12,829 nt of DNA from Candidatus Syntropharchaeum sp. (GTDB taxonomy: Archaea; Halobacteriota; Syntropharchaeia; Alkanophagales; Methanospirareceae), in NCBI GenBank assembly GCA_016782355.1, contig JADHYP010000016.1:1-12829 (forward strand), read 5' to 3'. Position numbers and translations under genes: made by a program. The notes beneath the pieces are model-generated. The model ran no database searches, was not told the DNA's origin, and saw only the letters and a program-made list of their open reading frames with translations. Positions 1 through 7,322 of this stretch are shown here, one piece after another. Positions within the stretch are counted from its first letter, which is position 1. Each line of letters opens with the position of its first letter.

Positions 1-2048
1 CAGCCACCGAAAAAGTAGCTCAGGATATTATTCAACAAATGGGAGGCGATACAAAGTATATTCACGGTAATTTGATGCGAGAAAATCTTGTATTAAACGT
101 AGTAAGCGTTTCTTCCGATGATGATAAGTTAGCCTTTTTAGCTCACTCTTTACCTGAACTGGAGGGAACAGGTATCATTTACAGCGGCACAAGAGCAGAT
201 ACAGAAGAGTATTCAAAGTTCTTAAACCGTCAAGGCATTGAGGCTGTAAATTACAATGCAGGATTCGATGCTGAAAGGAGGAGAGAAGTAGAAGAAGGAT
301 TGCTTAATAACCGCTGGAAGTGTATCGTCGCTACAAATGCTCTTGGCATGGGTATTGATAAACCTGACATTAGATTTATCATTCACACCCAAATCCCGCA
401 GTCGCCAATTCATTATTATCAGGAGATTGGACGAGCAGGCAGAGATGGAAGAGAAGCCAAGATTATTCTTTTATACAATCCCGAAGATAGGGAATTACCC
501 GAATATTTTATTGAAAATAATCGCCCGCCCGTTCAACACTATCAGAGAGTTATTGACAGTTTAAAATCAAAAAAGAAAGCTGAGGGCATCTGGGATTTGA
601 TGAGGAAAACAAATCTTAATCGTACCAAAATAGAGGTGATAATAAGGGATTTAATTGAGCAGGGCATAGTAAAAAAGGTTGCAGGAGGTCGTTCTAAAAA
701 ATATGAATATCAATCTGATGCCCCTATTCTTGACACTACGGCTTTTGAAAAGTTCAGAGAGTTCAAGTTAGGAGAACTTGATAAAATCATAGAATACGCT
801 GAAACCAACAGGTGCAGGATGTTTTATCTCTGTGATTACTTAGAAGATAAGGACGTAAGGGTATGCGATAAATGTGACAATTGCAGAGGTGAAAGATGGA
901 TTTATGAAATCAACGCTGAGTGGCAACAAAAAGTGGATGATTTTAAGAATAACTATTTCCCCGAGATTGAATTGGTTCCCAGAACTCAACAAGAAAGACC
1001 CCTTTCAGAGCAAAAGAGTAAATTGGTCAATGGAGTTGCATTCTCGTATTATGGTTTTTCCAATGTGGGTTCTACTATTCACCATTGCAAATATGAGAAT
1101 GGCGGAGATTTTCCCGATTTTCTTTTACACGGAGTTTTGAGAGCATACCATAGCTATTTTAGAGACGAGAAGTTCGATTTAATTATCTATGTTCCCCCAA
1201 CTGAATCGGGCGATTTGGTCAAGAATTTTGCTGAAAAAGTATCCACCGCCTTGAAGATACCCCTTTCTCATAGTTTGGTAAAACCGCAAAATACTGAGCC
1301 CCAGAAGGTATTCCAGAATTACGTATTAAAAAGGGATAATGTGAAGGATGCATTTGACTACGAAAATCTCGCAGAGGTGGTAGATAAGAACGTCCTGTTA
1401 ATTGACGACATTTGCGATAGCAGAGCAACAATCAGGGAGATCGGAAAATTAATGAGCAAGCTGGGCGTGAACAAAATTGCACCGTTGGCGATAGCAAAGA
1501 CAATTAGTGGTGATATAATGGACGATAAACCCGACTTACCTAAAATTAAAATAGATACGGCGGACACAAAAGAAGTGGTGAGTAAGAAAGCAGAACCTTT
1601 TACCGAAATCCGCCAAAAGTACCCAAACGCTTATGAGAGATGGACGAAAGAAGACGATGAGCTATTAGTGAATATGTTTCGTCAGGGGGAAAGCATAGCT
1701 GAACTGGCAAATCACTTTCAAAGAAAAAAAGGCGCTATCCGCTCAAGATTGAAAAAGCTTATAGGTGAAGATGGGATAAGGAGGATGCCACAAGAAAGCT
1801 TAGACTATAGCGCTCCTCCTGTCGATGAAGACCAAATTTTTCAGGCTTTACGGGAATGGCGGTTCAGAAAAGCGGAGGAAAGGAATGTGCTTCCTTATCA
1901 TATTTTTCCAGATAGAACCCTGCACAACATTGCCCGAGCAAGACCCACTTCTCCTTGGGACCTTCTGGACATAAAGGGCTTGGGTAAGACAACGATCAAA
2001 AAATATGGTGAAGAGATTATTAAAATTATAAATGAACAGGAGAGATAA
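1..2048 (+). CDS. RecQ-family helicase fused to ComF-type phosphoribosyltransferase, Myb-like HTH and HRDC-like domains (5' partial)
   Basis: The reading frame is open from base 3 and begins with ATEKV, which fits RecQ motif Ia, so the N-terminal Walker A/B half lies outside the window; the ATG at 39 is internal. Counting from base 3 (681 residues visible): helicase motif IV near 57-62, motif V (GMGIDKPD) at 115-122, motif VI (QEIGRAGRDG) at 140-149. A zinc module has Cys 271, 288, 291 and 294, the same spacing as E. coli RecQ. Residues about 343-500 form a ComF-like phosphoribosyltransferase with PRPP motif LLIDDICDSRAT (Asp 468-469). A Myb/SANT-like helix-turn-helix follows (about 547-587), then an HRDC-like helical domain (about 612-676). 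RecQ proteins unwind DNA 3'-5'; the PRTase suggests a nucleotide-linked or competence-like DNA role (inference). It overlaps or abuts the DprA-like gene, so the two are probably co-transcribed. AT-rich compared with the atwA and ftsZ regions. Confidence 0.93.
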   Translation, partial: ATEKVAQDIIQQMGGDTKYIHGNLMRENLVLNVVSVSSDDDKLAFLAHSLPELEGTGIIYSGTRADTEEYSKFLNRQGIEAVNYNAGFDAERRREVEEGLLNNRWKCIVATNALGMGIDKPDIRFIIHTQIPQSPIHYYQEIGRAGRDGREAKIILLYNPEDRELPEYFIENNRPPVQHYQRVIDSLKSKKKAEGIWDLMRKTNLNRTKIEVIIRDLIEQGIVKKVAGGRSKKYEYQSDAPILDTTAFEKFREFKLGELDKIIEYAETNRCRMFYLCDYLEDKDVRVCDKCDNCRGERWIYEINAEWQQKVDDFKNNYFPEIELVPRTQQERPLSEQKSKLVNGVAFSYYGFSNVGSTIHHCKYENGGDFPDFLLHGVLRAYHSYFRDEKFDLIIYVPPTESGDLVKNFAEKVSTALKIPLSHSLVKPQNTEPQKVFQNYVLKRDNVKDAFDYENLAEVVDKNVLLIDDICDSRATIREIGKLMSKLGVNKIAPLAIAKTISGDIMDDKPDLPKIKIDTADTKEVVSKKAEPFTEIRQKYPNAYERWTKEDDELLVNMFRQGESIAELANHFQRKKGAIRSRLKKLIGEDGIRRMPQESLDYSAPPVDEDQIFQALREWRFRKAEERNVLPYHIFPDRTLHNIARARPTSPWDLLDIKGLGKTTIKKYGEEIIKIINEQER

Positions 2049-2052
2049 TGTT

Positions 2053-2991
2053 ATGGAAATGAGAGATTATCCCTACTGGATAACCCTGGCGCATCTTCCC
2101 AACTGGAAAACAGCGAGAATATATAACCTTCTTGTTGATATTGGTTATAACCACAACACTTCATTCGAAGATTTTTTTTCTCGTGATATCTCTACTCTGA
2201 AAAAAGATTTCGCTCTATCCTCAAAAGAATCTGAAGATATTTTACGTGCAAGAGATAATCTACAAAATAACTCGTTTTTAGCAGAAGAACTTATTTCTGA
2301 GAGGGTTGAGTTAGTTTCTTTTGATTCGCCTGAATATCCCATAACATTAAGAAATAACCTGGGAACCAAATATTCTCCCCCTTTGCTATATGCTAAAGGG
2401 AACACAAAATTATTTTTTGAAGATAAAATAGCGATTGTGGGTTCAAGAAATGTGAGTGATAAAGGTGCTGAATTTACCAAACACATAGCCAGGAAATGCG
2501 CATCCGAAAATAAGGTTGTCATAAGTGGATACGCTCGAGGAGTGGATAAGATTGCGCTGGAAACGGCAATAGAAAATAACGGAATGGGAATTGTTATTCT
2601 TCCCCAGGGAATAATGACCTTTAAAAGCGGATTCAAAAAGCTGTATAAATACATCATTGAAGGTCGTGTTCTTGTTGTCAGCACCTACCCGCCAAAAGCA
2701 GGGTGGTCAGTAGGTTTTGCAATGGGGAGAAATGTCTATCTTTATGGACTGGCTGAGGAAATTTATGTGGCTGAATCGGATAACAAAGGGGGCACCTGGA
2801 GTGGTGCTATCGATGGGCTTAGAAAAGGGAGAAAAATATTTGTTCGGAAAGCAACATCTGAGGAAAAATGTGCTAATAACGAATTAATAGCAAAAGGTGC
2901 CATAGCTGTTGATGATTTTGGGAATATAATAAAAGGGACGAGAAATTACGATAAAGGGGCGATTCAAAAAACATTCTTTGAAATTCAGTAA
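2053..2991 (+). CDS. DprA/Smf-like DNA-processing protein (divergent)
   Basis: 312 residues from the ATG at 2053, chosen because AGGAGAG at 2038-2044 sits about 8 nt upstream; an in-frame ATG at 2032 would overlap the helicase by 17 bp. A Rossmann-like DprA core is visible: IAIVGSR with GSR near residues 130-132, and SGYARGVD at 158-165, corresponding to the SGLARGID motif of DprA that helps bind single-stranded DNA. The later segment (GWSVGFAMGRN, then VAESDNKGGTWSGA) fits the last part of the fold. The YP..N motif usual in bacterial DprA is not obvious, and there is no clear C-terminal winged helix, so this is a divergent member. DprA proteins load recombinases on ssDNA during transformation; in archaea that role is not established. 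Coupling to a RecQ-ComF fusion suggests a joint DNA-uptake, repair or defence function (inference). Confidence 0.85.
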   Translation: MEMRDYPYWITLAHLPNWKTARIYNLLVDIGYNHNTSFEDFFSRDISTLKKDFALSSKESEDILRARDNLQNNSFLAEELISERVELVSFDSPEYPITLRNNLGTKYSPPLLYAKGNTKLFFEDKIAIVGSRNVSDKGAEFTKHIARKCASENKVVISGYARGVDKIALETAIENNGMGIVILPQGIMTFKSGFKKLYKYIIEGRVLVVSTYPPKAGWSVGFAMGRNVYLYGLAEEIYVAESDNKGGTWSGAIDGLRKGRKIFVRKATSEEKCANNELIAKGAIAVDDFGNIIKGTRNYDKGAIQKTFFEIQ

Positions 2992-3002
2992 AAGACAGCA
3001 CT

Positions 3003-3028
3003 ACCGAAAGTATTAAAATGGTTTAAAA
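3003..3028 (+). promoter_or_regulatory. Putative BRE/TATA promoter of the ATPase-PIN pair
   Basis: CGAAAG followed by TATTAAAA (3011-3018) lies about 27 nt before the ATG at 3042, the distance expected for a leaderless archaeal transcript. A second AT-rich match (TTTAAAA, 3022-3028) is closer. No Shine-Dalgarno is seen before this ATG, which fits leaderless initiation. It suggests the ATPase-PIN pair is transcribed separately from the helicase-DprA pair. Confidence 0.45.
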
Positions 3029-3041
3029 CCAAAATAATAAT

Positions 3042-4334
3042 ATGCTTTCAAAAGTGAAAATTGGGAACTTCAAAAGCATAGAAGAATTAGAACTTGAACT
3101 CGCTCCGCTCACCATATTCGTAGGTCCAAATTCTTCGGGGAAGTCAAACGTCCTCGAAAATATAGCAATTTTAGCACAAACTACAAGGCTTCGTGATAGG
3201 ATTGTTAGATCGCTGCTCGGCAGCTTAGAATATGGTGAGTTTGTACGGTACCCTTCCACTTCTGATTTTTCACTATTTGATTTTATAGCTCATAAGAAAG
3301 ATTGGAGCAAATTTATAACCTTTGAGATTCACATAACAGATGCAGAATATCACGACATTGGATATATGTACGCTTTTATGCCAAAAGATGAAGAAGTGCG
3401 TCAGGCTGTTTTTGCAAACGAAAAAAAGTTGGTTGAAGTGGGGAATTTGAGAGTAGGAAAATCGACAACGAGGCAGGAAGTTTTATATCCTGAAGAATTT
3501 AAAGAATCCCTACAATTAAGGGGCGACACCGACTATATATTAAATCCAACCTGTTTCAAATTTGCTTTAACGAAAAAACTTACAAATCAAGAACAACAGC
3601 AAATCGAAGAAATTTCTTCTAAAGCCCAAGAAATCGTAAAGAAGATAGAGACAACAGTCAGAGATGTTTATCTAATATCGGCGATAAGGGGTGAGGTAAG
3701 ACCAATTGTTGAAATCGGTGTTGGTGAGCCGGGATTAGGAACACACGGAGAAGGGCTAATAGAAATTTTGGCATTGATTTTTAGAAGACCAGAATATGAG
3801 AAAATATCCGGAAAAATTATTAAATGGGCATCAAAATTTGGTATGGAGGGAATCAAAGCAGGTTGGTGGGGTAAAAATATCTTGAGTTCAGATTATATAG
3901 ATCCTGAACTTCAGACTCGCCTTAATATGGCTCTTGCAAGCCAGGGTTCCAGACAAATTTTGACCATCATTACGCAGCTCTTCTGGAGTAGACCGGGAAG
4001 TGTTATTATGATAGAAGAGCCAGAGATAAGCTTGCACATTGAAGCACAATTAGAATTACCCAAGATGTTCTCTGAGGCGATAAAAGAAGGAAAGCAGGTT
4101 ATTGTAACAACACATAGCGAGCACTTGATCCTGGCGTTGAAGCCCCTTATTGTAAATGGCGAGTTGAAACCAGAGGATGTAGCGATTTGGCACTTCGAGA
4201 AGACTGAGGAGGGAACAAAAGCAGAGAGATTGAATCTCACCGACAAAGGCATTATAGAAGGATGGATTCCAAGCTATGTCAAGGCAGAGGGGGAGATAAT
4301 AAAGGAGTGGTTTGATACGCTGCCTGAGGATTGA
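3042..4334 (+). CDS. AAA family ATPase with SMC/ABC-type head (AAA_15/AAA_21 or OLD-like)
   Basis: 430 residues. The N-terminus (MLSKVKIGNFKSIEELELEL) is the typical beta-hairpin of RecF/SMC-like ATPases. Walker A GPNSSGKS is at residues 28-35. Walker B VIMIEEPEISLH starts at 321, with catalytic Glu 325-326, and a switch/H-loop TTHSEH has its His at 358. The middle (about 100-300) is family-specific; a short helical stretch near 185-205 could be a small coiled coil. No C-terminal TOPRIM is present, unlike true OLD nucleases. The effector may instead be the PIN-like protein encoded 6 nt downstream. Such ATPase-nuclease pairs are common in defence and plasmid-maintenance loci (family knowledge); the pairing here is an inference from spacing. 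A cytosolic sensor or switch ATPase is the likely role; the substrate cannot be read from the sequence. Confidence 0.88.
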   Translation: MLSKVKIGNFKSIEELELELAPLTIFVGPNSSGKSNVLENIAILAQTTRLRDRIVRSLLGSLEYGEFVRYPSTSDFSLFDFIAHKKDWSKFITFEIHITDAEYHDIGYMYAFMPKDEEVRQAVFANEKKLVEVGNLRVGKSTTRQEVLYPEEFKESLQLRGDTDYILNPTCFKFALTKKLTNQEQQQIEEISSKAQEIVKKIETTVRDVYLISAIRGEVRPIVEIGVGEPGLGTHGEGLIEILALIFRRPEYEKISGKIIKWASKFGMEGIKAGWWGKNILSSDYIDPELQTRLNMALASQGSRQILTIITQLFWSRPGSVIMIEEPEISLHIEAQLELPKMFSEAIKEGKQVIVTTHSEHLILALKPLIVNGELKPEDVAIWHFEKTEEGTKAERLNLTDKGIIEGWIPSYVKAEGEIIKEWFDTLPED

Positions 4335-4340
4335 AGTCCA

Positions 4341-4817
4341 ATGAAACGGGAAGGGCCAGTGGAAGCGGTATTTGACACAAGTGTAATAATGGGGGCTATT
4401 CTTGAATCTTATGATAAAGAGGCTGGCAGCGCATCACGTAATGCTTTGACATCTCTTATAGAGCGTCCTTATCATATCCTCAGAATTTCAGAAAAAATTA
4501 GAATAGAATGTAAGAAGGACCTCAAGCACCGGGGACTGCCACCATATCTTATATTACCCCTTTTATTGGGCCCTCTTGAGCCAAAGGGAAAGATTAAAAT
4601 GGTTCGGTATAATCAGGAAGACATTGAGCTTAAAGTTTCTGTACCTGCGCATGATCGGCATGTAGTGGAAGCTGCTGTAGCGGTAAAAGGAAAACGAAAA
4701 GGAATAATCGTTTGCTTAGTCCCTAAAAATCCGCGGCACTTTGAGCCTATAAAAGAAGAAATGCGTAGAAATCATGACATATTAGTCCTTAGTCCTGATG
4801 AATACGCCGACCCATAA
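4341..4817 (+). CDS. PIN-like domain nuclease, partner of the upstream ATPase
   Basis: 158 residues, starting 6 nt after the ATPase stop, with TGAGGA (4325-4330) as a possible ribosome site inside the end of the ATPase gene. The pattern is that of a PIN fold: FDTSVIMG with Asp12, an acidic RIECKKDL helix with Glu56, and AHDRHVVEAAV with Asp105 and Glu110, followed by a hydrophobic strand (GIIVCLV) and a terminal strand (DILVLSPDEY). These acidic residues would bind a divalent metal and cleave RNA or DNA. Single PIN proteins are often VapC toxins, but no small VapB-like antitoxin is next to it; the neighbour is a 430-residue ATPase. I infer a two-gene ATPase/PIN module. The PIN assignment rests on motif spacing and should be checked with profile or structure comparison. 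Confidence 0.7.
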   Translation: MKREGPVEAVFDTSVIMGAILESYDKEAGSASRNALTSLIERPYHILRISEKIRIECKKDLKHRGLPPYLILPLLLGPLEPKGKIKMVRYNQEDIELKVSVPAHDRHVVEAAVAVKGKRKGIIVCLVPKNPRHFEPIKEEMRRNHDILVLSPDEYADP

Positions 4818-4820
4818 ATA

Positions 4821-4919
4821 TCAACCACTCACCAGCTTCATAAACCTCAACGCATCTTCATACATCGTTAAAGATAACGCTTTGAGACTTTGGAAACCGC
4901 AAACTCCTGCTTTTATCAT
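4821..4919 (-). pseudogene. Probable DUF72 (YecE-like) gene remnant with internal deletion
   Basis: On the minus strand, 32 codons plus stop run from an ATG at 4919-4917 to a TGA at 4823-4821. The start (MIKAGVCGF) resembles the N-terminus of archaeal DUF72 proteins, and the end (MYEDALRFMKL) resembles their C-terminus, whereas a full member is about 230-250 residues. The most economical reading is one gene whose middle has been deleted in frame, joining the two ends. An AT-rich TATA-like stretch lies upstream (4929-4942), so the promoter may survive. The resemblance is from memory of the family, not from a search. A small real protein is the alternative. Confidence 0.45.
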
Positions 4920-4946
4920 TCTTTCGTCTAAAAATTTTAAAAAGTT

Positions 4947-4975
4947 CTTTTTATGAAACTCTCTTTCAAGAAAAG
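4947..4975. promoter_or_regulatory. 29-bp imperfect palindrome next to the atwA promoter (candidate operator)
   Basis: CTTTTTATGAAA, then a CTCTC spacer, then TTTCAAGAAAAG: TGAAA/TTTCA pair exactly and CTTTT/AAAAG pair exactly around one A-A mismatch and one T-G pair. It ends just before the putative TATA box of atwA and could bind a dimeric regulator that controls atwA or the divergent minus-strand remnant. Confidence 0.4.
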
Positions 4976-4990
4976 TTTATGTTTATATTG
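4974..4990 (+). promoter_or_regulatory. Putative TATA region of atwA
   Basis: AAGTTTATGTTTATATT gives one or two TATA-like boxes (4976-4981 and 4982-4989). They lie about 25-35 nt upstream of the GAGG ribosome site (5011-5014). The start point would fall about 5003-5012, giving a short leader. Confidence 0.45.
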
Positions 4991-5023
4991 TAGTTTAATA
5001 AATGTATCAAGAGGCGATTGAAA

Positions 5024-6742
5024 ATGGGAGAAATAGTGCGTGTTGACGGGCTGTGTAAGAGATACGAATTACCGGAAATTAGCAAAGAAGTGGTAGCGCT
5101 GGATAATGTATCCTTCGAGATAGGAAAGGGCGAGGTGCTGGGAGTAATCGGGAAGAGCGGTGCTGGAAAGACGACTCTGCTTCGTATGCTTCGCGGTTAC
5201 GAGAAGTTCGATGCGGGGGTCATAGAGATGGAGGGCGTTAAAGTAATGCCCGACTCACCTTACTCGGAGTTCAGAGAGCTGCAAAAAAAGACCGCATTTC
5301 ACCTTCAGCGTTCCTTTGCACTCTGGAACCAGTCAGTGTTGAATAACATCATATTACGACTGCGGGCAGTGCAAACGGGGTTTGAGGAAATACCGCAGAT
5401 TGAGGACGAATACGAAGAGTTAAAGGAGGAGGCGCTTGAAATACTTGACCTCGTTGGGCTGCGAGAGAAGCAAAAGTATTTTTATCCTATTTTAAGCGGT
5501 GGCGAGAAGCAACGCGTTTTGCTTGCACGTCAGCTTGCCAAATCACCTTCTTTATTACTGTTAGATGAGCCAAGCACGATGTCAGACCAGTTGTCTCGCG
5601 AACAACTGCTTGATAGTGTGAAAAGCGTAAATGAAGTGATGGGCATCAGCGTTTTGCTCGTCTCTCACATGCCGGAAGTGCATAGACACCTCTCCGACAG
5701 GCTTATCTGGGTAGATAAAGGGAGAATAATTGATGAAGGCGAGGTAGAGGAGATAACCGGGAAGTTCTTAGCACAGCTCGAGCCGATAAAGCCTTTGGCA
5801 CCTATAAAGGACGAACGCGACATAATGATTGATATTGACGGCGTATGGAAGAAGTATGTGATATACACGAGCAACACGTTGATAAAGACGATAGAGATGC
5901 CGGATATAAACTTAAAGATACCAAGAGGCGATATACTGGGCGTAATTGGACCCTCGGCAATGGGGAAGACAGTATTGATGCGATTACTTTCTGGGATTGA
6001 GCAGCCGGATAGGGGATGCGTGTTGTACAGGATAGGCACGGTGGACTTCGCTAATATTGCCGCAATCGGTAGTAGAAGAGCAATAGAGGCGAGAAGCAAA
6101 TTGGGTATCTTGCATCAAGAGTTCACGCTCCCTCCATATCAACTCGTTCAGAATGCCTTCGCACAAAAGCTGGGGATAAAGAAGCTCGAGATGGTGCGAC
6201 AGGCAATGGATATCGCGAAGGAGCAGGGAATAAGCGACGTAACGCTCGATGCCCTCCTCAGGATTGCGGACATGTCGGAGTTAGAAGCAAAGCAGAAGCT
6301 CGAAGAGGTAGGCCTCAGCATGGATATACTCGACGAGCTATTCCCGAAGTTTCCACCATCCGAGGCTTTTAAAGCGGCTAAACCTTTCCTCGATGCTCTT
6401 AACCTGCCGGAAGAACTATTCGAGCGTCACAACGGCGAAGCAAGTGCAGGTGAGCACGTCAGGCTGGCAATCGCGGTTCTGATGGCAGCAAAACCGGAAG
6501 TTCTCCTCTTGGATGAGCCTTTTGGTGACCTCGACCCGATTTCGATGCGCATAATAGCAAACTCAATTAAAGAGCTGAATCGTAAATTCAACACCACCAT
6601 TTTGGTGGTAAGTCATCAGCTCGATGTAGTCCGGGAGCTTGCACACGAAGCGATAATGATTGACGAAGGCGAGATAGTGATGCGTGGCGACCCGGATAAG
6701 GTATGCGATGCGTTTATTGCGCTTGGAAAACCGGAACAATAA
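5024..6742 (+). CDS. atwA: Methyl-coenzyme M reductase system component A2 (double ABC ATPase)
   Basis: 572 residues; two ABC ATPase domains in one soluble chain without membrane segments, as in component A2, which supplies ATP-driven activation of methyl-CoM reductase by bringing its Ni-F430 to the Ni(I) state. Domain 1: Walker A GKSGAGKTT from residue 43, signature LSGGEKQR at 157-164, Walker B LLLLDEP with Asp181-Glu182. Domain 2 begins near 267: Walker A GPSAMGKT from 309, a modified signature SAGEH near 474, Walker B VLLLDEP with Asp497, and a D-loop GDLD. The degenerate second signature and the long helical insert between about 390 and 465 match the family as I know it. I chose the ATG at 5024, 9 nt after GAGG (5011-5014); a TTG at 5018 is too close to that site. 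It probably forms its own transcript, ending before tRNA-Glu 35 bp downstream. Confidence 0.93.
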   Translation: MGEIVRVDGLCKRYELPEISKEVVALDNVSFEIGKGEVLGVIGKSGAGKTTLLRMLRGYEKFDAGVIEMEGVKVMPDSPYSEFRELQKKTAFHLQRSFALWNQSVLNNIILRLRAVQTGFEEIPQIEDEYEELKEEALEILDLVGLREKQKYFYPILSGGEKQRVLLARQLAKSPSLLLLDEPSTMSDQLSREQLLDSVKSVNEVMGISVLLVSHMPEVHRHLSDRLIWVDKGRIIDEGEVEEITGKFLAQLEPIKPLAPIKDERDIMIDIDGVWKKYVIYTSNTLIKTIEMPDINLKIPRGDILGVIGPSAMGKTVLMRLLSGIEQPDRGCVLYRIGTVDFANIAAIGSRRAIEARSKLGILHQEFTLPPYQLVQNAFAQKLGIKKLEMVRQAMDIAKEQGISDVTLDALLRIADMSELEAKQKLEEVGLSMDILDELFPKFPPSEAFKAAKPFLDALNLPEELFERHNGEASAGEHVRLAIAVLMAAKPEVLLLDEPFGDLDPISMRIIANSIKELNRKFNTTILVVSHQLDVVRELAHEAIMIDEGEIVMRGDPDKVCDAFIALGKPEQ

Positions 6743-6777
6743 AATTATTTCCCGCTGGGGGTTTGGATTGTTAAAGA

Positions 6778-6852
6778 GCTCCGCTGGTGTAGTTCGGCCA
6801 AGCATGCGGGCCTCTCGAGCCCACGACCGGGGTTCAAATCCCCGGCGGAGCA
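6778..6852 (+). tRNA. tRNA-Glu (anticodon CTC)
   Basis: Acceptor stem GCTCCGC/GCGGAGC pairs fully (6778-6784 with 6845-6851), with discriminator A at 6852. The T arm is CGGGG-TTCAAAT-CCCCG. The anticodon loop CTCTCGA puts anticodon CTC at 6814-6816. The outermost anticodon-stem pair is C-A (6807/6823), flanked by a possible extra G-C. The D arm GTGTAGTTCGGCCAAGCAT is typical of archaeal tRNA-Glu. CCA is not encoded and no intron is seen. A TATA-like AAAATTATTT lies at 6741-6750, directly after the atwA stop. Confidence 0.95.
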
Positions 6853-6913
6853 TTCATGGATGTTTAGCTGTGACGAAGGTAAGTAGCGCGACAAAAATCC
6901 TGTCCTCAAAGAT

Positions 6914-6926
6914 GCCCTTACAGGGC
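6914..6926 (-). other. Small hairpin just beyond the rnpB 3' end
   Basis: GCCCT-GTA-AGGGC on the minus strand begins five bases after the end of P1. It could mark 3' processing or termination of the precursor. No long T run follows, so a classical terminator is not claimed. The rest of 6853-6930 holds nothing else I can recognise. Confidence 0.3.
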
Positions 6927-6930
6927 TTGC

Positions 6931-7200
6931 GGGGGAGTGAGGAGAGTAAGCCCCCTTCTGTTTCGGCAGCATTTATCTTTGCGCCTTCCTGAGGCTTGCA
7001 CCCACGAGGTTGGTCGTTCCATCCGTAACCATACGACCTCATCCTTAAGGAATCATTGCTTTAATATGGCACGGTATCGTTTCTATACCAGAGCCAGGAC
7101 TCTCGCCTTATGCCCTCTCGGCATTCGTGTTTTTGCGGTGGAGGGACTTTCCTCAGCCTTCTTACTAAAGAAGACCGGCAGCCGCCCTTCCTCTCTCCCC
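6931..7200 (-). ncRNA. rnpB: RNase P RNA (archaeal type)
   Basis: On the minus strand the universally conserved GAGGAAAGTCC (7154-7144) lies near the 5' end, and the other conserved block, ACAGAAGGGGGCTTA (6961-6947), near the 3' end. The ends pair to form helix P1: GGGGAGAGAGG (7200-7190) with CCTCACTCCCC (6942-6932), 10 of 11 pairs. GGGTGCAAGCC and a GCATAAGGCGAGAGTCC-like segment fit the P RNA core. About 270 nt, on the short side for an archaeal P RNA. This is the catalytic RNA that cuts the 5' leader from pre-tRNAs; the convergent tRNA-Glu next to it would be a substrate. No protein-coding frame is credible here. Exact ends are inferred from P1. Confidence 0.93.
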
Positions 7201-7221
7201 TATAATACTGTTTATTCTATC

Positions 7222-7237
7222 ACGATATATATTTTGG
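7222..7237 (-). promoter_or_regulatory. TATA box of rnpB
   Basis: Read on the minus strand, CCAAAATATATATCG is centred about 27-29 nt before the inferred 5' end of RNase P RNA at 7200. This is the standard spacing for an archaeal TATA box and supports both the promoter and the RNA end. Confidence 0.65.
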
Positions 7238-7255
7238 CGAAGCAAGCAGTAGAAG

Positions 7256-7290
7256 TAATTGCTCAAAATCTTATGGATTTCGAGCAATTA
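7256..7290. repeat. 9-bp perfect inverted repeat between actin-like gene and rnpB
   Basis: TAATTGCTC (7256-7264) and GAGCAATTA (7282-7290) are separated by 17 nt. On the minus strand the element sits after the actin-like gene and before the rnpB TATA box, so it may be a 3' stem-loop of the former or a regulatory site of the latter. Confidence 0.5.
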
Positions 7291-7322
7291 AATGCAGAAT
7301 GCAAATTGAAAAATGCAAAATA
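7288..7322. repeat. Degenerate AATGCAAA-type short repeats
   Basis: Three imperfect copies of an AATGCA(A/G) unit occur in tandem, directly after the stop of the actin-like gene (minus strand). The sequence is simple and AT-rich, with no coding sense. Confidence 0.4.

Noticed and set aside
2032..2052. ATG at 2032 as start of the DprA-like gene
   Set aside because: The Shine-Dalgarno-like AGGAGAG lies inside this stretch and is correctly spaced for the ATG at 2053 instead. The upstream start cannot be fully excluded.
2145..2684. Minus-strand ORF of 179 codons opposite the DprA-like gene
   Set aside because: Antisense shadow; the plus strand carries DprA motifs and a good ribosome site, while the antisense product shows none.
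5018..5023. TTG start for atwA two codons upstream
   Set aside because: Only 3 nt from GAGG; the ATG at 5024 has proper spacing.
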